DNA from: Pelargonium tetragonum
Taxonomy: Eukaryota > Streptophyta > Magnoliopsida > Geraniales > Geraniaceae
Direction: 5' to 3'
DNA length: 64,000 bases
NCBI GenBank assembly: GCA_036897445.1
Contig: JAYMTL010000057.1
Span: 45,416 to 109,415, forward strand
Under the pieces are notes generated by a model. It worked only from the letters and a program-made list of their open reading frames with translations. It did not search any database and was not told the DNA's origin. Both the position numbers and the translations under genes were made by a program. Positions 39,741-51,400 of the stretch are shown here, piece after piece (the stretch's first letter is position 1; each line of letters opens with the position of its first letter).

Positions 39741-41582
39741 ACCATGTACAAGATAGAGGTTTTTCATGTTGCTTGGTTTAATTCTTTACAAAGTTAGTTG
39801 GGGAAAAATGATATAGAAATAGAGAAACCCCGCCTTACAACTCATGGAATCGTATGTTCTATTCTTGTTAATTTCAAAAGGGAGCATTTAAGGGGTCCTG
39901 GTCAAAGGCTAATTGCCCAACTAGTAAACCAATAAGGTCCATTCAAGATGACTGAGAGATAAATTAATAAGTAAAGACTTCGTTCCTATTCGTAAATTAT
40001 TTAACGAGCGCGGGTTCCACGCGTGAATACCCCTTTTTCAACATTCATATGAATTTGAGCTCCTACTTAGTTAATAGCAACTAGAGCACTTCAACCAAAA
40101 TCCATGAGATTTATATTGTTTTCTTAGTGTCGTAATTCATTAATTAAGGATTTTAATCTAGAAATTCTTTTAAGTAATTTTTCTGAGCCTCGTAATAATA
40201 TGCCTTGTGTTTCTTGTTGTATGCGTTTTACTACTAAAAAATATTAAGCGCAAAACTATTTAAAAGGATAAATAATAGGACCCCATATTATGAGAATGGC
40301 TGAGTTAAGGGGGCGGTAATAGGGGTAATTTGAAAGAAAGAAGCTCTATTCTAAAATTCCTCTTAAACGAATGGATAAGGAGGTAAAGTCTAATTAATTA
40401 AATTAAAATTTCAACGAATAGCAAAATCTCGTTAGCAATAAAAGGGAAAATGTGACTAACGGTAAAGAGTGAAGCTTTAAAAAATAAGTATATGGATCCG
40501 AAGTGAGAGGTTTTCTTCACATTTGAGTTGAGGATAAGTTGTCCCGCGGCACGCTAATAGCATGCTCTCCAAAAAGAATTTTTCAAAAGTCAGGGCCTAC
40601 CGAGTTCTGTTTATTTGATTTATTATTATATTTTAAAAGTTGCAGAATTTGTTTTATAAAAGTAATCCAAAAGAATTATAATCTCCAAAAAAAAGAATTA
40701 GTCCTAGTTCTTTCTAGAAGAGTCTCAAACCAATTAGATTTGGGGTCCTTTTAATAGAGTTTGATAATTAATATTACCCAACAGCTACGATCTCTTTAAA
40801 TGTAACATTTTATACAGGATATCCTAATATTAATCAAGCTCGATAACTACCTTATTAAGAAATTTTAGGCTTTACTCTCAAATCAGATATGATATTGTAT
40901 TATCTTCCCGGTTTACTAGTTTACTTAGTATATATCTCTGGGTGCTCATATTACATGGGTCTTGTAGTCTTTTTGTAGTATGGGGAATTTAGTAAACAAA
41001 CTGGATTGCATAAGAACTTGATTTAAGTGTTACCTACAAAAGCTTGGTTGAGCCTTCTTTATTATTCTTAAAATAACAGGAATTACCTAGAAATAGAAGT
41101 CTGATTTGCTTAACAGAATAGAAGACCCCCTCTAGGAACTGTACTCCTACTTATATATCGAATACTCAGGGGAGGCAACCTTCCTTGTAAATAGGAAAGG
41201 ACTCGACACAATCTGATGGGCGCCCTTTAACAGTAATTCGGTTTTCCTCCATTTCCTTTTATTTAGAAGCTCGGAGCTCTATACTGGGCAGCCCTTGAAA
41301 ATCAAGTAGATACCTATTCTATAAAAAGTGTATAAACTTTAAAAATGTACTAAAATTATGAAAGTTTCTTGGTTTATTTCGTTTTTTTACAAGACTCAAA
41401 AAAGAATCCATAAGGGAAAAGAGTTTCAAAGAGGGGCGCCCCTTAGCAAAAGGCTGAGGCTATTAACTCAGAAATAAAAAGAATTACAATCCCTCTTTAT
41501 TTACTAATCAAAAACTTACTGGGTACTCTTCTAATAGGCAGAAAATTTATAACTATGTACCCTTATAATATTGTATGAGAAA

Positions 41583-41655
41583 GGATACGAATCGAACTGG
41601 ATCCCCCTACTACCAAGCAGAACTAGAAACACTTTCATTATACTAAAACGTTACC
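41583..41655 (-). pseudogene. tRNA-length element with a flawed acceptor stem
   Basis: On the minus strand GGTAACG and CGTATCC lie 73 nt apart end to end, the normal tRNA length. They pair at five of seven positions. TTTTAGTATAATG resembles a D arm. AGTTCGATTCG carries a T-loop motif, but it sits too close to the acceptor and its stem does not pair. It may be a decayed tRNA or a coincidence. Confidence 0.25.
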
Positions 41656-42050
41656 TTATTCGACGAAAATCTAATTGTTATGCATGGTTGATTTAGCAAA
41701 ATGCTTTAAGCCATTTCTCTAAGGAATAGGAAGCTTGCTCACAAATTTCTCTTCTACTTAATAATATCTTGCACTCCTATTAATGTTAAGCAGTTTTAAT
41801 TCTCTATATTCTTATAAACAAGGAGACTTTGTATAATATACATACCTTACAAACGGAAAAATACCAAGTTTATACAAGAGTTAAACTTTGACTTTAGATT
41901 GCGTCGACCGCAGGTTATAAACCAGCTCGTAGTTTGCTGGATCTTTTCTGTTTTAGGACTATACTTGACAATTTTATACCACCGGCTAATCCTAGGCCCA
42001 CCTATAACAGAGACTTTCGAAGAGGTATGCCCATAAAAAAGAAATATAAG

Positions 42051-42116
42051 CTGACAGGACTCGAACCCCGCTTTACGTCTTGGTATATTGGTGCTTTAAC
42101 ACCGAACTAGGATCTC
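42051..42116 (-). pseudogene. tRNA-Asp-like remnant
   Basis: Read on the minus strand, the order TAGTTC, GTTA, AGCACC, CAAGACG, AAGC, GGGGTTCGAGTCC, GTCAG follows a trnD-GTC of plastid type as I remember it. The acceptor halves do not pair, the T stem keeps about three of five pairs, and no credible anticodon stem remains. The identity is tentative and the element is not functional as drawn. Confidence 0.35.
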
Positions 42117-44974
42117 AGTAAAAAGTCAACCAAAAATAGCATCGTTTTTTATAAGGCCCCTTAGAGATGTTTTGTCTGGTATAGGTCTATTATGTTTGCC
42201 AATTAAAAAGGAAGATTTTGTATCTTGATCAATTACTAATATGATACTAAAAAGCTAAAAAATTTTGAGAGTGTATAATACCCTTGAATTCTGCTCTGCA
42301 TAAATCTACTCTTGGCAGGGATGCTAGTTAAATAACACTCATTTTATAGACTTAATAGATTCTAAAAAGAAGTGTATTATCTCGGTTACTATATAAATCA
42401 GAATTTACATAACAATTCTGTTTTGCAAGCAAAGTTTTGGGCGTCAGTGTATTAAAATATTAAAAGCGTTATAAGTCGACCCACGTCAAGAGTACAGATT
42501 TGAACCTTTGTCCCTTGTAAACTAAGAGTCTTTTTATTTCCTTTTCGGCAGCTTGTAATACAAAGAGCACTTCGGGGTATAGGCTTAAGGATTTCTATCT
42601 AAGTGACTTTAAATCCCACCTTTGCTATTCAAATTACGAGTCGTGGAAAAAGCTGTATGCCTAAAAATTTCAGTATAGGACAAGCGGTTTATTCCTGTAT
42701 TATGAAACCACCCAAACGGGGCTTTCAATAGAATACAGAAAATGAAAATAAGGAACCTATGCTTCAAAGGGGGGTAAACCCTCTCCATTCACAAGGGGCT
42801 TTGCCTATATTGGTAAAAGCAAAGTAAAACGCAGCGTAGCTATGAAAGTTTAATTCTTAAGTGATAAAAAGTTTCGAAAGAGGGGGTGGAATAAACTCTT
42901 TTGTAAATATCAGTTTAAGGTTAAAGCAAAAGTAACTGTACACCTATAACTTTTATATATTTCTATATTAATTACTACCGGGGCTTCCCCTACGAAAAAG
43001 TCCTTTCTACAAGAGGGATACGTTACAGTTGAATAATATACATGAGTTACACTTAGCCGGCTTTTTAGTATTACAATAACAAAGGAAGTTTAACTACTTA
43101 AATCTAGTTCGAGGGTATTCTATCAAATTGGGTAGTTTAATACACTTATTTTATTAGGGATCGCATATAAAGAAGCCGTGAGCCAGTTCTTTCAATTAAA
43201 TTTAGATCCAAGATGTAAAGCAGATTCTATGAGTAAGAAAGACATTAAAGGTAAGACTTTGCATTAAATGTTTGTTTCCAGTTTAAGGAATATACCAACA
43301 TAAGAGATACCCCAGTTATCTAAATATTTGAGTAAAAAATCGAGTTAAATGCCACAGTTTTTAGATCACCCGGTTCTAATACTTAAGGATTGCTTTAAAG
43401 AGTTTCTTGACACCTACCCCAACTCTACAAGCCCAGGAATCCGCGCTTTTAGATTGTCTACAAACAATGAGGATTCTGTTCCAAAAAAGGATTCTATACT
43501 TTAATTTATCATCAAACTAAAAAAAAGACTTATATTAGGTAAATACCATATTTAACATGCATATAAATCTAATTATATGAATTATACAAGAGTTTCCGGA
43601 ACGAGGATAGTCTTACCCGTTAAATTACCTCCGCTTCTTCTAGGAGTCTAGCTTCTTTCTCTGTTTCTTATTCGTGTTTTCACTCTTTCCCTGCCTTATT
43701 TACTATTTCTATATTTTACTAAGTTACTCGTGGATTCCTTAACCGGTATGGTTCTCCTTTTTGTATAATATAAGGGTTTTCCCTCTAAATAAAGGCAAAA
43801 GACTTTTTAGAAATGTTAGAGAAAAAGGAATATATATATAGTATTAAGGAGAATATTATCTCTTTGCCCCTGTTGCTTAGCTGTCTTAGTCTTGGTAACC
43901 TGAGTCTTGATAACTGTACTTCTTGTATTCCTATTCCCTCGTATTAGTTTTATAGCTTTTTTGGTATTACAGTATAGAGTTCTTATAGGATAAGACGAGG
44001 TTTTGATTTAAAAAGCGCCTTTAAGGGTTTCCCAAAATATAAGTAATACAGTCTAGCATCAACTTATTTAGCAATAAGGGTGTCCTGCTAATAGTGCATT
44101 TTAGAAAGTAAGTAACCTCCCTAATAACTACGAAAAGTCAAAAGTAGTAAAGCAAGGTAATGTAATTAAAGCGGTCCTCTTTTTTCCCTAAAATCTCAAC
44201 TAGAATTTTTGTATGCTCCTTCTAATCTAAATATCCCAAGATTCTGGAACATAAAAGTTCTTTTTCTCGATTTATATTCTTACAAAATTTATAAACGGGA
44301 AGGCTTTTGGTTTTTTATACCGGATAGGCGAGATCTACTTCATTTTTATATGTCCCAAAAACTTCATTAAATAAAAATGACAAAGATTGACTTGTACTTT
44401 AATTAAGCCCCGGAGCTTCTTATTCAAGATATGTATACTTAGAAATTTCACTTTATCCTTTTATTAATACAGAGGTTTCCCTTTTTATCTTCCTTAGAAG
44501 TAGAATTTCAAGTTCCCACTGTCAAAAGATCTTCCCTTGCCTTAAGTAAGGGGTATAAGACTTTTTAGGTAGTAACCATAGAAAGGATCCCTGTCTAATG
44601 GCGTTCGCTTGAGATTAAGGTATACTTAAGTGCCACTAAGAGTAAGAACTTACTTCCTAGTCTAGTATAATTAGTATAATAGAATATAAGATTAATAAAG
44701 TGCATATGGGATTGCTTGGGAGTTAAGGATTAATTCTGGAGAGGTTTGGGCAGCTTACCCTTTATCCTAGATAGAAATTGAGCTCTACCTGAATACTTGT
44801 CTTTCATGCTCAACTCGTTATAGTAAAGTGAAGAGCTCCACCTCATTTATTCGGAGCTGTAACTAACCTCAATTTTAATGACTTAAATAGATTTAGCTCA
44901 TCCTTTGCAATGAAGAGTAGTAGTCAAGTTTTATTTCGAATGTAGTAAATATAGTTTAAAGTTATTGTTTTCAT

Positions 44975-45050
44975 TGGAGTAAAGCAACGTGGTTAGAGCA
45001 CGGGTTAGTTTGATCGTCATGTCAAAGGTTAAAGACCAGCCCCGCTAAGA
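44975..45050 (+). pseudogene. tRNA-like sequence, identity unclear
   Basis: GTGGTTAGAGCAC is a canonical D-arm 3' half. About 35 bases later AAAGGTTAAAGACC sits where a T arm would be, but its loop lacks the conserved C and A. A TTGATCG string between them could be a relic of an Ile(GAU) anticodon loop. The D, anticodon and T stems are all disrupted. Confidence 0.25.
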
Positions 45051-45119
45051 GAACCTATCACTTATAGAAAGGAGATGATGAATTCTATGGTAATGAAAGA
45101 ACTTAAATAGAGAGCTCTC

Positions 45120-45370
45120 TGAGAATATCTCTTTCTTCTTTGTTGTTTCTTATCAGTCCGAATCAGTCTCTAATTGACTTCTTAGTATCATTTGTACGAG
45201 TTTCTTTCCTCTTCACTTCGTTCGACCCAACAATACTAATGCATTGCCTCTGACCCTTGTTCGATCTTCCAAGCATCCCTTCAACGCTCACTCTGTTCAA
45301 AGTAACTAAACCCATCCCTCACTTCGTTCAGCCAAGCAACACCTTCCAACTCAGTAGCTTCAGACAAGCT
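45120..45370. other. Pyrimidine-rich tract with CACTTCGTTC words
   Basis: CTTCACTTCGTTCGACC near 45211 and CTCACTTCGTTCAGCC near 45318 are imperfect direct copies about 107 bases apart. The second carries the complement of the word at 39656. Such CACTTCGTTC words are typical of dispersed organelle repeats. There is no coding frame. Confidence 0.4.
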
Positions 45371-45639
45371 AGGATTGTTTTGGTAGTACTAATTCTTGAC
45401 TTATCTTTCTTTACTAGTTAATAAGTTCTAGAGAGAGCATCTTTCATCATTCTCCTATGGTTTAACAAGAAGGGTAACCTAAGTCAATAAGTCAATTAGA
45501 AACTACAGCAATAAGAATAAAGGGACAGAATCCATTTCTCTAGTTTCAGTTGAAGTCAAAAGTACTAAATAGTAGGAGTTCGTTAAACTAAAGAAACTGA
45601 GAATCCAGTGTTGCTAAAGAATTAGGATCAGTTTAAGAA

Positions 45640-45651
45640 GGGGGGGGGGGG
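45640..45651 (+). repeat. Run of 12 G
   Basis: Twelve consecutive G residues in AT-rich sequence. This is the longest G run I noticed. Confidence 0.95.
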
Positions 45652-46929
45652 TGGATGAATAAGAGTCTTAAGAGTATAGAGGTTTGCTTTAGTAAGGCTA
45701 TTGTCAATTGAGGACTTTGGGAATGAAATATGGATAATCCGGGTAAGAGAATTGGTAAGAGGAGGAATGCCTTGTCTTAAATGTCTAAATCTGGGAATCT
45801 AGAAAGTACTTATCTTTCTTGTCTTTGGTGGCTTTAAGTTTTCTCTCAGTTGCTATTTAGGAGTAACTAGCTACTAAAGAATATGTACTCCAAGAGACTA
45901 GCTCTTACCTTTAGTATAAAAATCTATCTACCCTCTCCCTATAGAGTTAAGAATGGAAAGACCAAAAATCAAGATCCTCCAGAAAAGAGAATGACTCAAG
46001 GAACCTTAAAGGACTACTCTTTATAGAATAGACTGGCAAAATACGTTGTATTACCTAATTACCAAGTCCTGTTGTACAGAACCAAAATTCAGGCTCTCAG
46101 ACTAGCTACAAATTATCTTAACCTAGTTCCAAAAACAAAAAGTGTATGAAACTCTTATTTGCCCTTCCTAGCTTCTCCAGTTCCGGCTCTAACTTCTTGC
46201 ATGGAAACAATTAAAGTAATACTGGGAACCTATAAGTACTGGCAATGCAAGACCATAAGAGTCAAACTGTGCAACTAGGAAAAGGTGACAAGGTCGTAAG
46301 AGTAATATCTACAACAAAGTGCACTATCTATTAACCAATAACTGTAGGAATACTAAATACTAATAGAATACCCGATGACCCTATATTACTAAAACCTATT
46401 AACCTTCTCTATTTCACTCTACTCTAATACTGATAAGGAATAATAGTGTCATAGTTGCTACAGCTGGTAATACAAAGACTGCTAGGCTAAACTCCGGAGC
46501 TCGTAAGAATTCAGAATACTTAAGAAAACATAGTAAGCTGAAGAGTAACTAGTTAGGTGGGTATAACAAGCTTTCAAGATCAAGAGGAGATGAAGAGTTT
46601 ATAGTCTCGGATATTCTAATCCGGTCTAATTCTAGATTTAAGTTGTTACGAGAGTTAGGTATAGACTGGCTTTTTAAACGGATATTAATGTGAAAAGGGT
46701 CTCGTGTGCCTAATATTCGCTTTCAACTGGGTTTCTCTCTAGATTGAGAAGTAAACACAATTCTTTAAAATTTTCTCTCTATTTTGAGATCAGCTGCTGA
46801 AGAAAGGAATCCCTGATATACATTGAAAGAGCAGCTCCGACCCTACTCTTTAAATGCTTTACCATATAATGAATAAAAGGAGAATACTATTTAGAAATAT
46901 GTAAGAGATAACGAATAAGGATTAACCTA

Positions 46930-47420
46930 AATAGAAGGACTCTGCAACAAGCTAAAGCTAGCCTTGTTTCATACTCTAAATACCTCTACTTATCTTACTT
47001 TTCATAACTTTAGAACTAGAGCCCTGCCTTGCCCTTAGTCTCAACATCTTCTTTGCTAGACTTTCTTACTCTTCTTCATACGCTTACCAGCTCTCATATT
47101 CTTATTCATACCTTTCTTATAGACCTATACCATTCATCACAGCCAGACTTTTACCCACTTCTTCAGCATCTGTAAACCTTTCTCTTAGCTAGACCTTTTT
47201 AACCTTCAAACCATGCTTCTCTTTCAAGAAGGCACTCTCTTTCCTATTCCTCAGAGCTCTACCTTCTGTATCTTATCAGTTCTTAACAGTTAGACCTCCC
47301 TAAAAGGGGAAACCTCTCTTCCTTTTACAACCCTGACCTTGACTTTGATCTTTCTGGACTCGTTTGGCTAGGAGTCAGCAAGAGAATAGACTTCCCTTGA
47401 CTCCTGTGAATTAGAAAACT
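46930..47420. other. Pyrimidine-rich non-coding tract
   Basis: This is another CTT/TCTT-rich stretch with words shared with the 0.9-1.0 kb and 11.2 kb tracts (TCTTACTC, TTCATA). No gene is found. Confidence 0.35.
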
Positions 47421-47463
47421 CTCCCTTTTCAAAAAGATCGCTCATTTTCAAGAACGCCTGTGA

Positions 47464-47478
47464 GCCATAGGTTCGAAT
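47464..47478 (+). pseudogene. T-arm fragment, trnP-like
   Basis: GCCATAGGTTCGAAT matches the 5' T-arm half of plant mitochondrial trnP-UGG as I remember it. The following ACCAT does not rebuild the T stem, and I find no TGG anticodon arm upstream. It is a short match of low certainty. Confidence 0.25.
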
Positions 47479-48353
47479 ACCATTCAGACTAAGGAATGAC
47501 ACTCACGGAAAGCCTCATAAACGGGCCTCCATAGCATCGCACGTTCTTATGTTAAAAGAAATTCTAGTGGAAAAGTCCAACAAGAGAGTAAGGAGCTGCT
47601 ACCTGTTCTCACTTATTTCCTAACTACCCCTGGATACCTTTTAAAAACACATTCAATAAATAAAAAGTAAAGGATTAAAAAACAAGCTGCCAGGGCTCTC
47701 TCTCTTATTTGTACATAACTTAAAAAAATCTTATATAGCTTCGAAGTATCCCCTTATTCCAGAGCCTGTCTTCGTCCGAAACTGGGAATTGGTTGGATCT
47801 ATTTCTAACTTCTCAATATAGAATAAAGTAATTTAAAGGCACGTGAAAAAGCCCCTTTTGTTTATATATATATCCGTCAACTTAGGTGAGCTTAAAAACG
47901 TAAAAGTCAAACTTTTTCGCAAATTTCCCTAGGCTTTAATGTACGGTTAAGTTGCTGGGGGATTAATTATTTCAATAGTATAGGCCAACTCGTTTGTAGA
48001 CCGGTTTCACCCTTTACCTTAGATTTTTATAACAAAGAGCTTTATTTACAAAAGGGGGATTTAAAGGATTAAGTTTCCTATGTTCAACAGGAGAGAAAGA
48101 CTCTAGGGTCCCTCAAAAATCTTTAGGATATGACTCTCCGTGAATTTATTCTGTACAATTTTGCAAGGGAGTTCTTGGGTATATAAGCCCCATCTTACAG
48201 GCAGTAAAACAAAAGAAATTTATGATACGCAAGAATTTAGAGACCCAAAACTCGTAAAAAAGTAGAGGGTTGAGTTTTAGTTGCTCCCGTGTTCGTTTAG
48301 GACTACGACACCTTTTATTATCAAGCTATTACTCCAGACCGAGTTTGTTACTT

Positions 48354-48417
48354 TAGGCTTAGTACGATTTGAACCTACAACCGAGCGGTACGTTTTAACC
48401 AATTAAACCATAAGCCC
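48354..48417 (-). pseudogene. trnI-CAU: tRNA-Ile(CAU)-like remnant of plant mitochondrial type, anticodon arm lost
   Basis: The acceptor stem is intact: 48411-48417 pairs with 48355-48361 over seven pairs, one of them G-U, with A as discriminator. The D stem GTTT/AAAC and the loop AATTGGTTA are complete and keep the conserved A14, G18, G19 and A21. The T arm has the loop TTCAAAT and four of five pairs, with a G-G clash next to the closing pair. Only 12 bases lie between base 26 and the T arm, where about 22 are needed. The anticodon and most of its arm are therefore missing, and the whole element is 64 nt. The acceptor, D arm and the string ACCGCTC match plant mitochondrial trnI-CAU as I remember it, and two short deletions would explain the gap. 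It cannot decode. It could still act as a tRNA-like processing signal (t-element) cut by RNase P or RNase Z. Confidence 0.65.
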
Positions 48418-51400
48418 CCTTTAGATATGAGGTTTCCCGCCTGTCTGAACCAGCGTGCCGATAATATTAATGCGCATTACTAATAAATAAGTATATGCAG
48501 GGAGCTTTGTCGCAAGATAAGGAAACTCTAGTTATAGGGCCCCTTCCTTTTGAATTTTCTTACTAATGAAAAACTGGCTTATTGCCGCGAGTCTTTTTTG
48601 GTTAAGAAAATCCTTACTTTAATGAGAGTTGTACAATACAAAGTAGGCCTTGGAATCAGACCCCACTAAGCATAAGGGACAAAAACAATTAATTAAAGAG
48701 TCGATTTGCGGTCTATAAAAGAGCTCGAAACTCAAATTTTTGTATTAAAGCTTTCCCTGTGAATAGTAGGAGTAGGGTTTTTCCTTTGTGATTTATAATG
48801 ATACCAGGATTCCTTGATATAGTCAAAATATGAATTTTATACCTAGCATAGTACTCAGTAAATCTAAAAAATTGTTTACTTAACTTTGTCTAAGTTTTAC
48901 TAATCGTAGGGTAAAGTGGTTCCGTACTAAGCCTTACGAATAGCTCACAGCTCCGACCCAAAGAGAAAAGTTGGATTTTAAGGAGTACTTCCGTTTTTAA
49001 ACTTGAATGAGATTCCTTAATTACATTACCTTTATCTGATCCCTTTTTTAGTATCTTACTTCAGTCTTCTAGCTTTTATTTATGGGATACGCAGAGATTT
49101 ACTAGTCAAATTTTTCCAATTTAAGCACCCCCTTTTAAAGGTAGTATTACTGGGAATATCTTGTGTTTTACTGGAAAAACTAAAGAGCTAATAAATAGGA
49201 GGCCCCTATGTAAGTAAGGGAAGTCCTAATGTCGGGTATGGGTTACAGGAGTTGAGTTTTTATAGAATTAAATAAAGATTACGCCCGCTACAAAACAAAA
49301 GTGAAATTTTAACCCTCAAGTCATGAATAAAGTTATTAGAAAAGGAGCCCTTTTAGGAACCTAAATTTAATAACAGTGCTTTGTATCTTAGGTTATTAGG
49401 ACTCTAAAAAGATAGACTCTTTGTTATTGCAATATCTTACAGTTTATCTACTTTTATGTATTACAATCAATTGAGGAGCGGTACTTCTTAATCTAGGTAT
49501 AAAAGTAATCCAAGTAGGACTTAATAGGTTTCAACCTAGCAAATAGAACCCCTATAGGCACTCCTTTCCCGAGTTTTTGTTCAAGGACTAGAAAAACCCC
49601 TTGATAAGCTACATTGTGCTTATGTATAACTCCTTAAAACAGCCCTAAATCGGAACTAAATTTACGGAGCCTCGGGTTAATAATCTTGAGTTAAAGCGCT
49701 CCTAAATATGCCACTTAAAAGCAATTAAAGGAAAATCCCAAGTCCCTGCCTTATATACTAGCAAAACAAAAAGCTTGGTCTTCAAACTTATAGTACCTAG
49801 CTTCTTCTCTCAAAGACTAGATCTGAAAAAGCTTCCTGTAAAGTTATATCTAAGAATTAAGACACCCTGCTAAGGGCTTTTCATAAGGTTTTACTACCAG
49901 GGTATTCTTGAACTTAGGATAAGCCTCAAAAGCTAAAGATAACAGGTTGTGCCACTTATAGGTCTAGTATATATTTATTATTTATGGATTTTTCAGTTTC
50001 GCACATTTCTTGGAACCACGACTCAGCAGCCCTCTCATGGACGTTATATATAAGGTGTTACTCTAAGTATATAAGCTCTCGCTTCTGCTCTCAGTCCAGT
50101 TCTTTTTTTTGTTGTACTAGTTAGTTAAAAGATGAATTAATAGAGATACAACAATTTAAAAATTTTTACTCTTGTTTAAATTAAGGGGAACGCTAGTCTC
50201 CGGCCTAAATATTTTATACTAAGAGTCCACCAGATTTAATAGCTTTCAAGTGTCGTATTATAATTCGATGAGCCCTTTATTTTATTTGCTACAGAAACCC
50301 GGGACTTCATATAGGGGTACTACAGTTAAAATCCATTTGTTTATTTCAAAATGACTTCTTTTACTGGAGAGTCGAGTCCTTTTTAATAGTTGGAGTTGTT
50401 TAAGGAAAGAGCATATAAGGGGCCCGCTTGGTTCTAGCAAATTTTTTAAAAAGCTTTGTTATAAAATGAATTCGAGGCTTTTTGATACAACTTAACTTAA
50501 GAGTTTTGAGGTACCAAGATTTAAAGGAATAGTTAGCACGCGAGGGGTCTAGGTTACTTTAATAAATATTTAAAGCTAAATAAAAACAAAAACTTTTACA
50601 GCGGGCCTCTATTAGAATTAGACAAGTTTTTCTCTAGGCAGCACTTTGTATCTCTCCTAATTGAAGTGATGCCCCACTTCTAGTTTTAAAGTCCTATCTG
50701 AAGGTAAAGAGCTGGGTCCCTTTGTAAAAAGTTTATTAAGGAGTATTATATATTATAAAAGAAGAGTCAAAACTCCTTAAGAGTATAGGGTATACTAACC
50801 TAAAGCTCGGTCTTTCCTTTATATACTAAAAATACACTAAAACTACTTGTCGTAATAAAACAGCTTATTCTCGCTTTATATTAAGTACCAAACCTAACTC
50901 CTAACTAAACTAAAGCGCTAATCAAGGGAAAGAATTCCTATAGATTAAGCTCCAAGTTAGCCCTAAAGTAAATACCTCTAAAACTTTGACCCAAAGACAA
51001 ATCCTAATAACTATGCATTCAGATTTTTTAGCTCCTTACTTCGAACTTTATCGTCATTAAGCTTATGCTCCAGCCCTTAAGTGGGGTTTGCCATCTTCTT
51101 AAAAATGAAATGGATTAAATAAGTTGTTTTTCCGGATGTTCTCTCTCCCTTAACAAACCTATAGGAAAGAGCTTCTAATTCTATAAACCATTAGAAGGGT
51201 ATACCAAAAAAGAAACGAGTCATAGCTAAGGACTTATTTCTTTAAAAAAGAGCTCGAAGGTATCTCCTAGGTTATGGTTTCATAAATTCAAAAAGGTTAG
51301 GGCTGTATACGCCTAACTAAGGCACAAATTATTCTTTAAGAAGTACTAAGTTAAGAGGGAATTAATGAAGTAAATAGAAAAATTGACTAGGCTTTATCTC

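Larger units (their letters stand above)
27361..48353. other. Non-coding region
   Basis: About 21 kb without a gene. It holds the second 31-nt repeat copy, the pyrimidine/purine tracts and several tRNA-like fragments listed separately. Open frames are all under about 80 codons. Confidence 0.7.

Noticed and set aside
40009-40023. CGCG hairpin with loop GGTTCCA, like a T arm
   Set aside because: Only four pairs, and no acceptor or anticodon arm around it.
43299-43307. CATAAGAGA, an exact match to the dicot mitochondrial promoter consensus CRTAAGAGA
   Set aside because: About one match is expected by chance on both strands of 64 kb, and no gene lies downstream.
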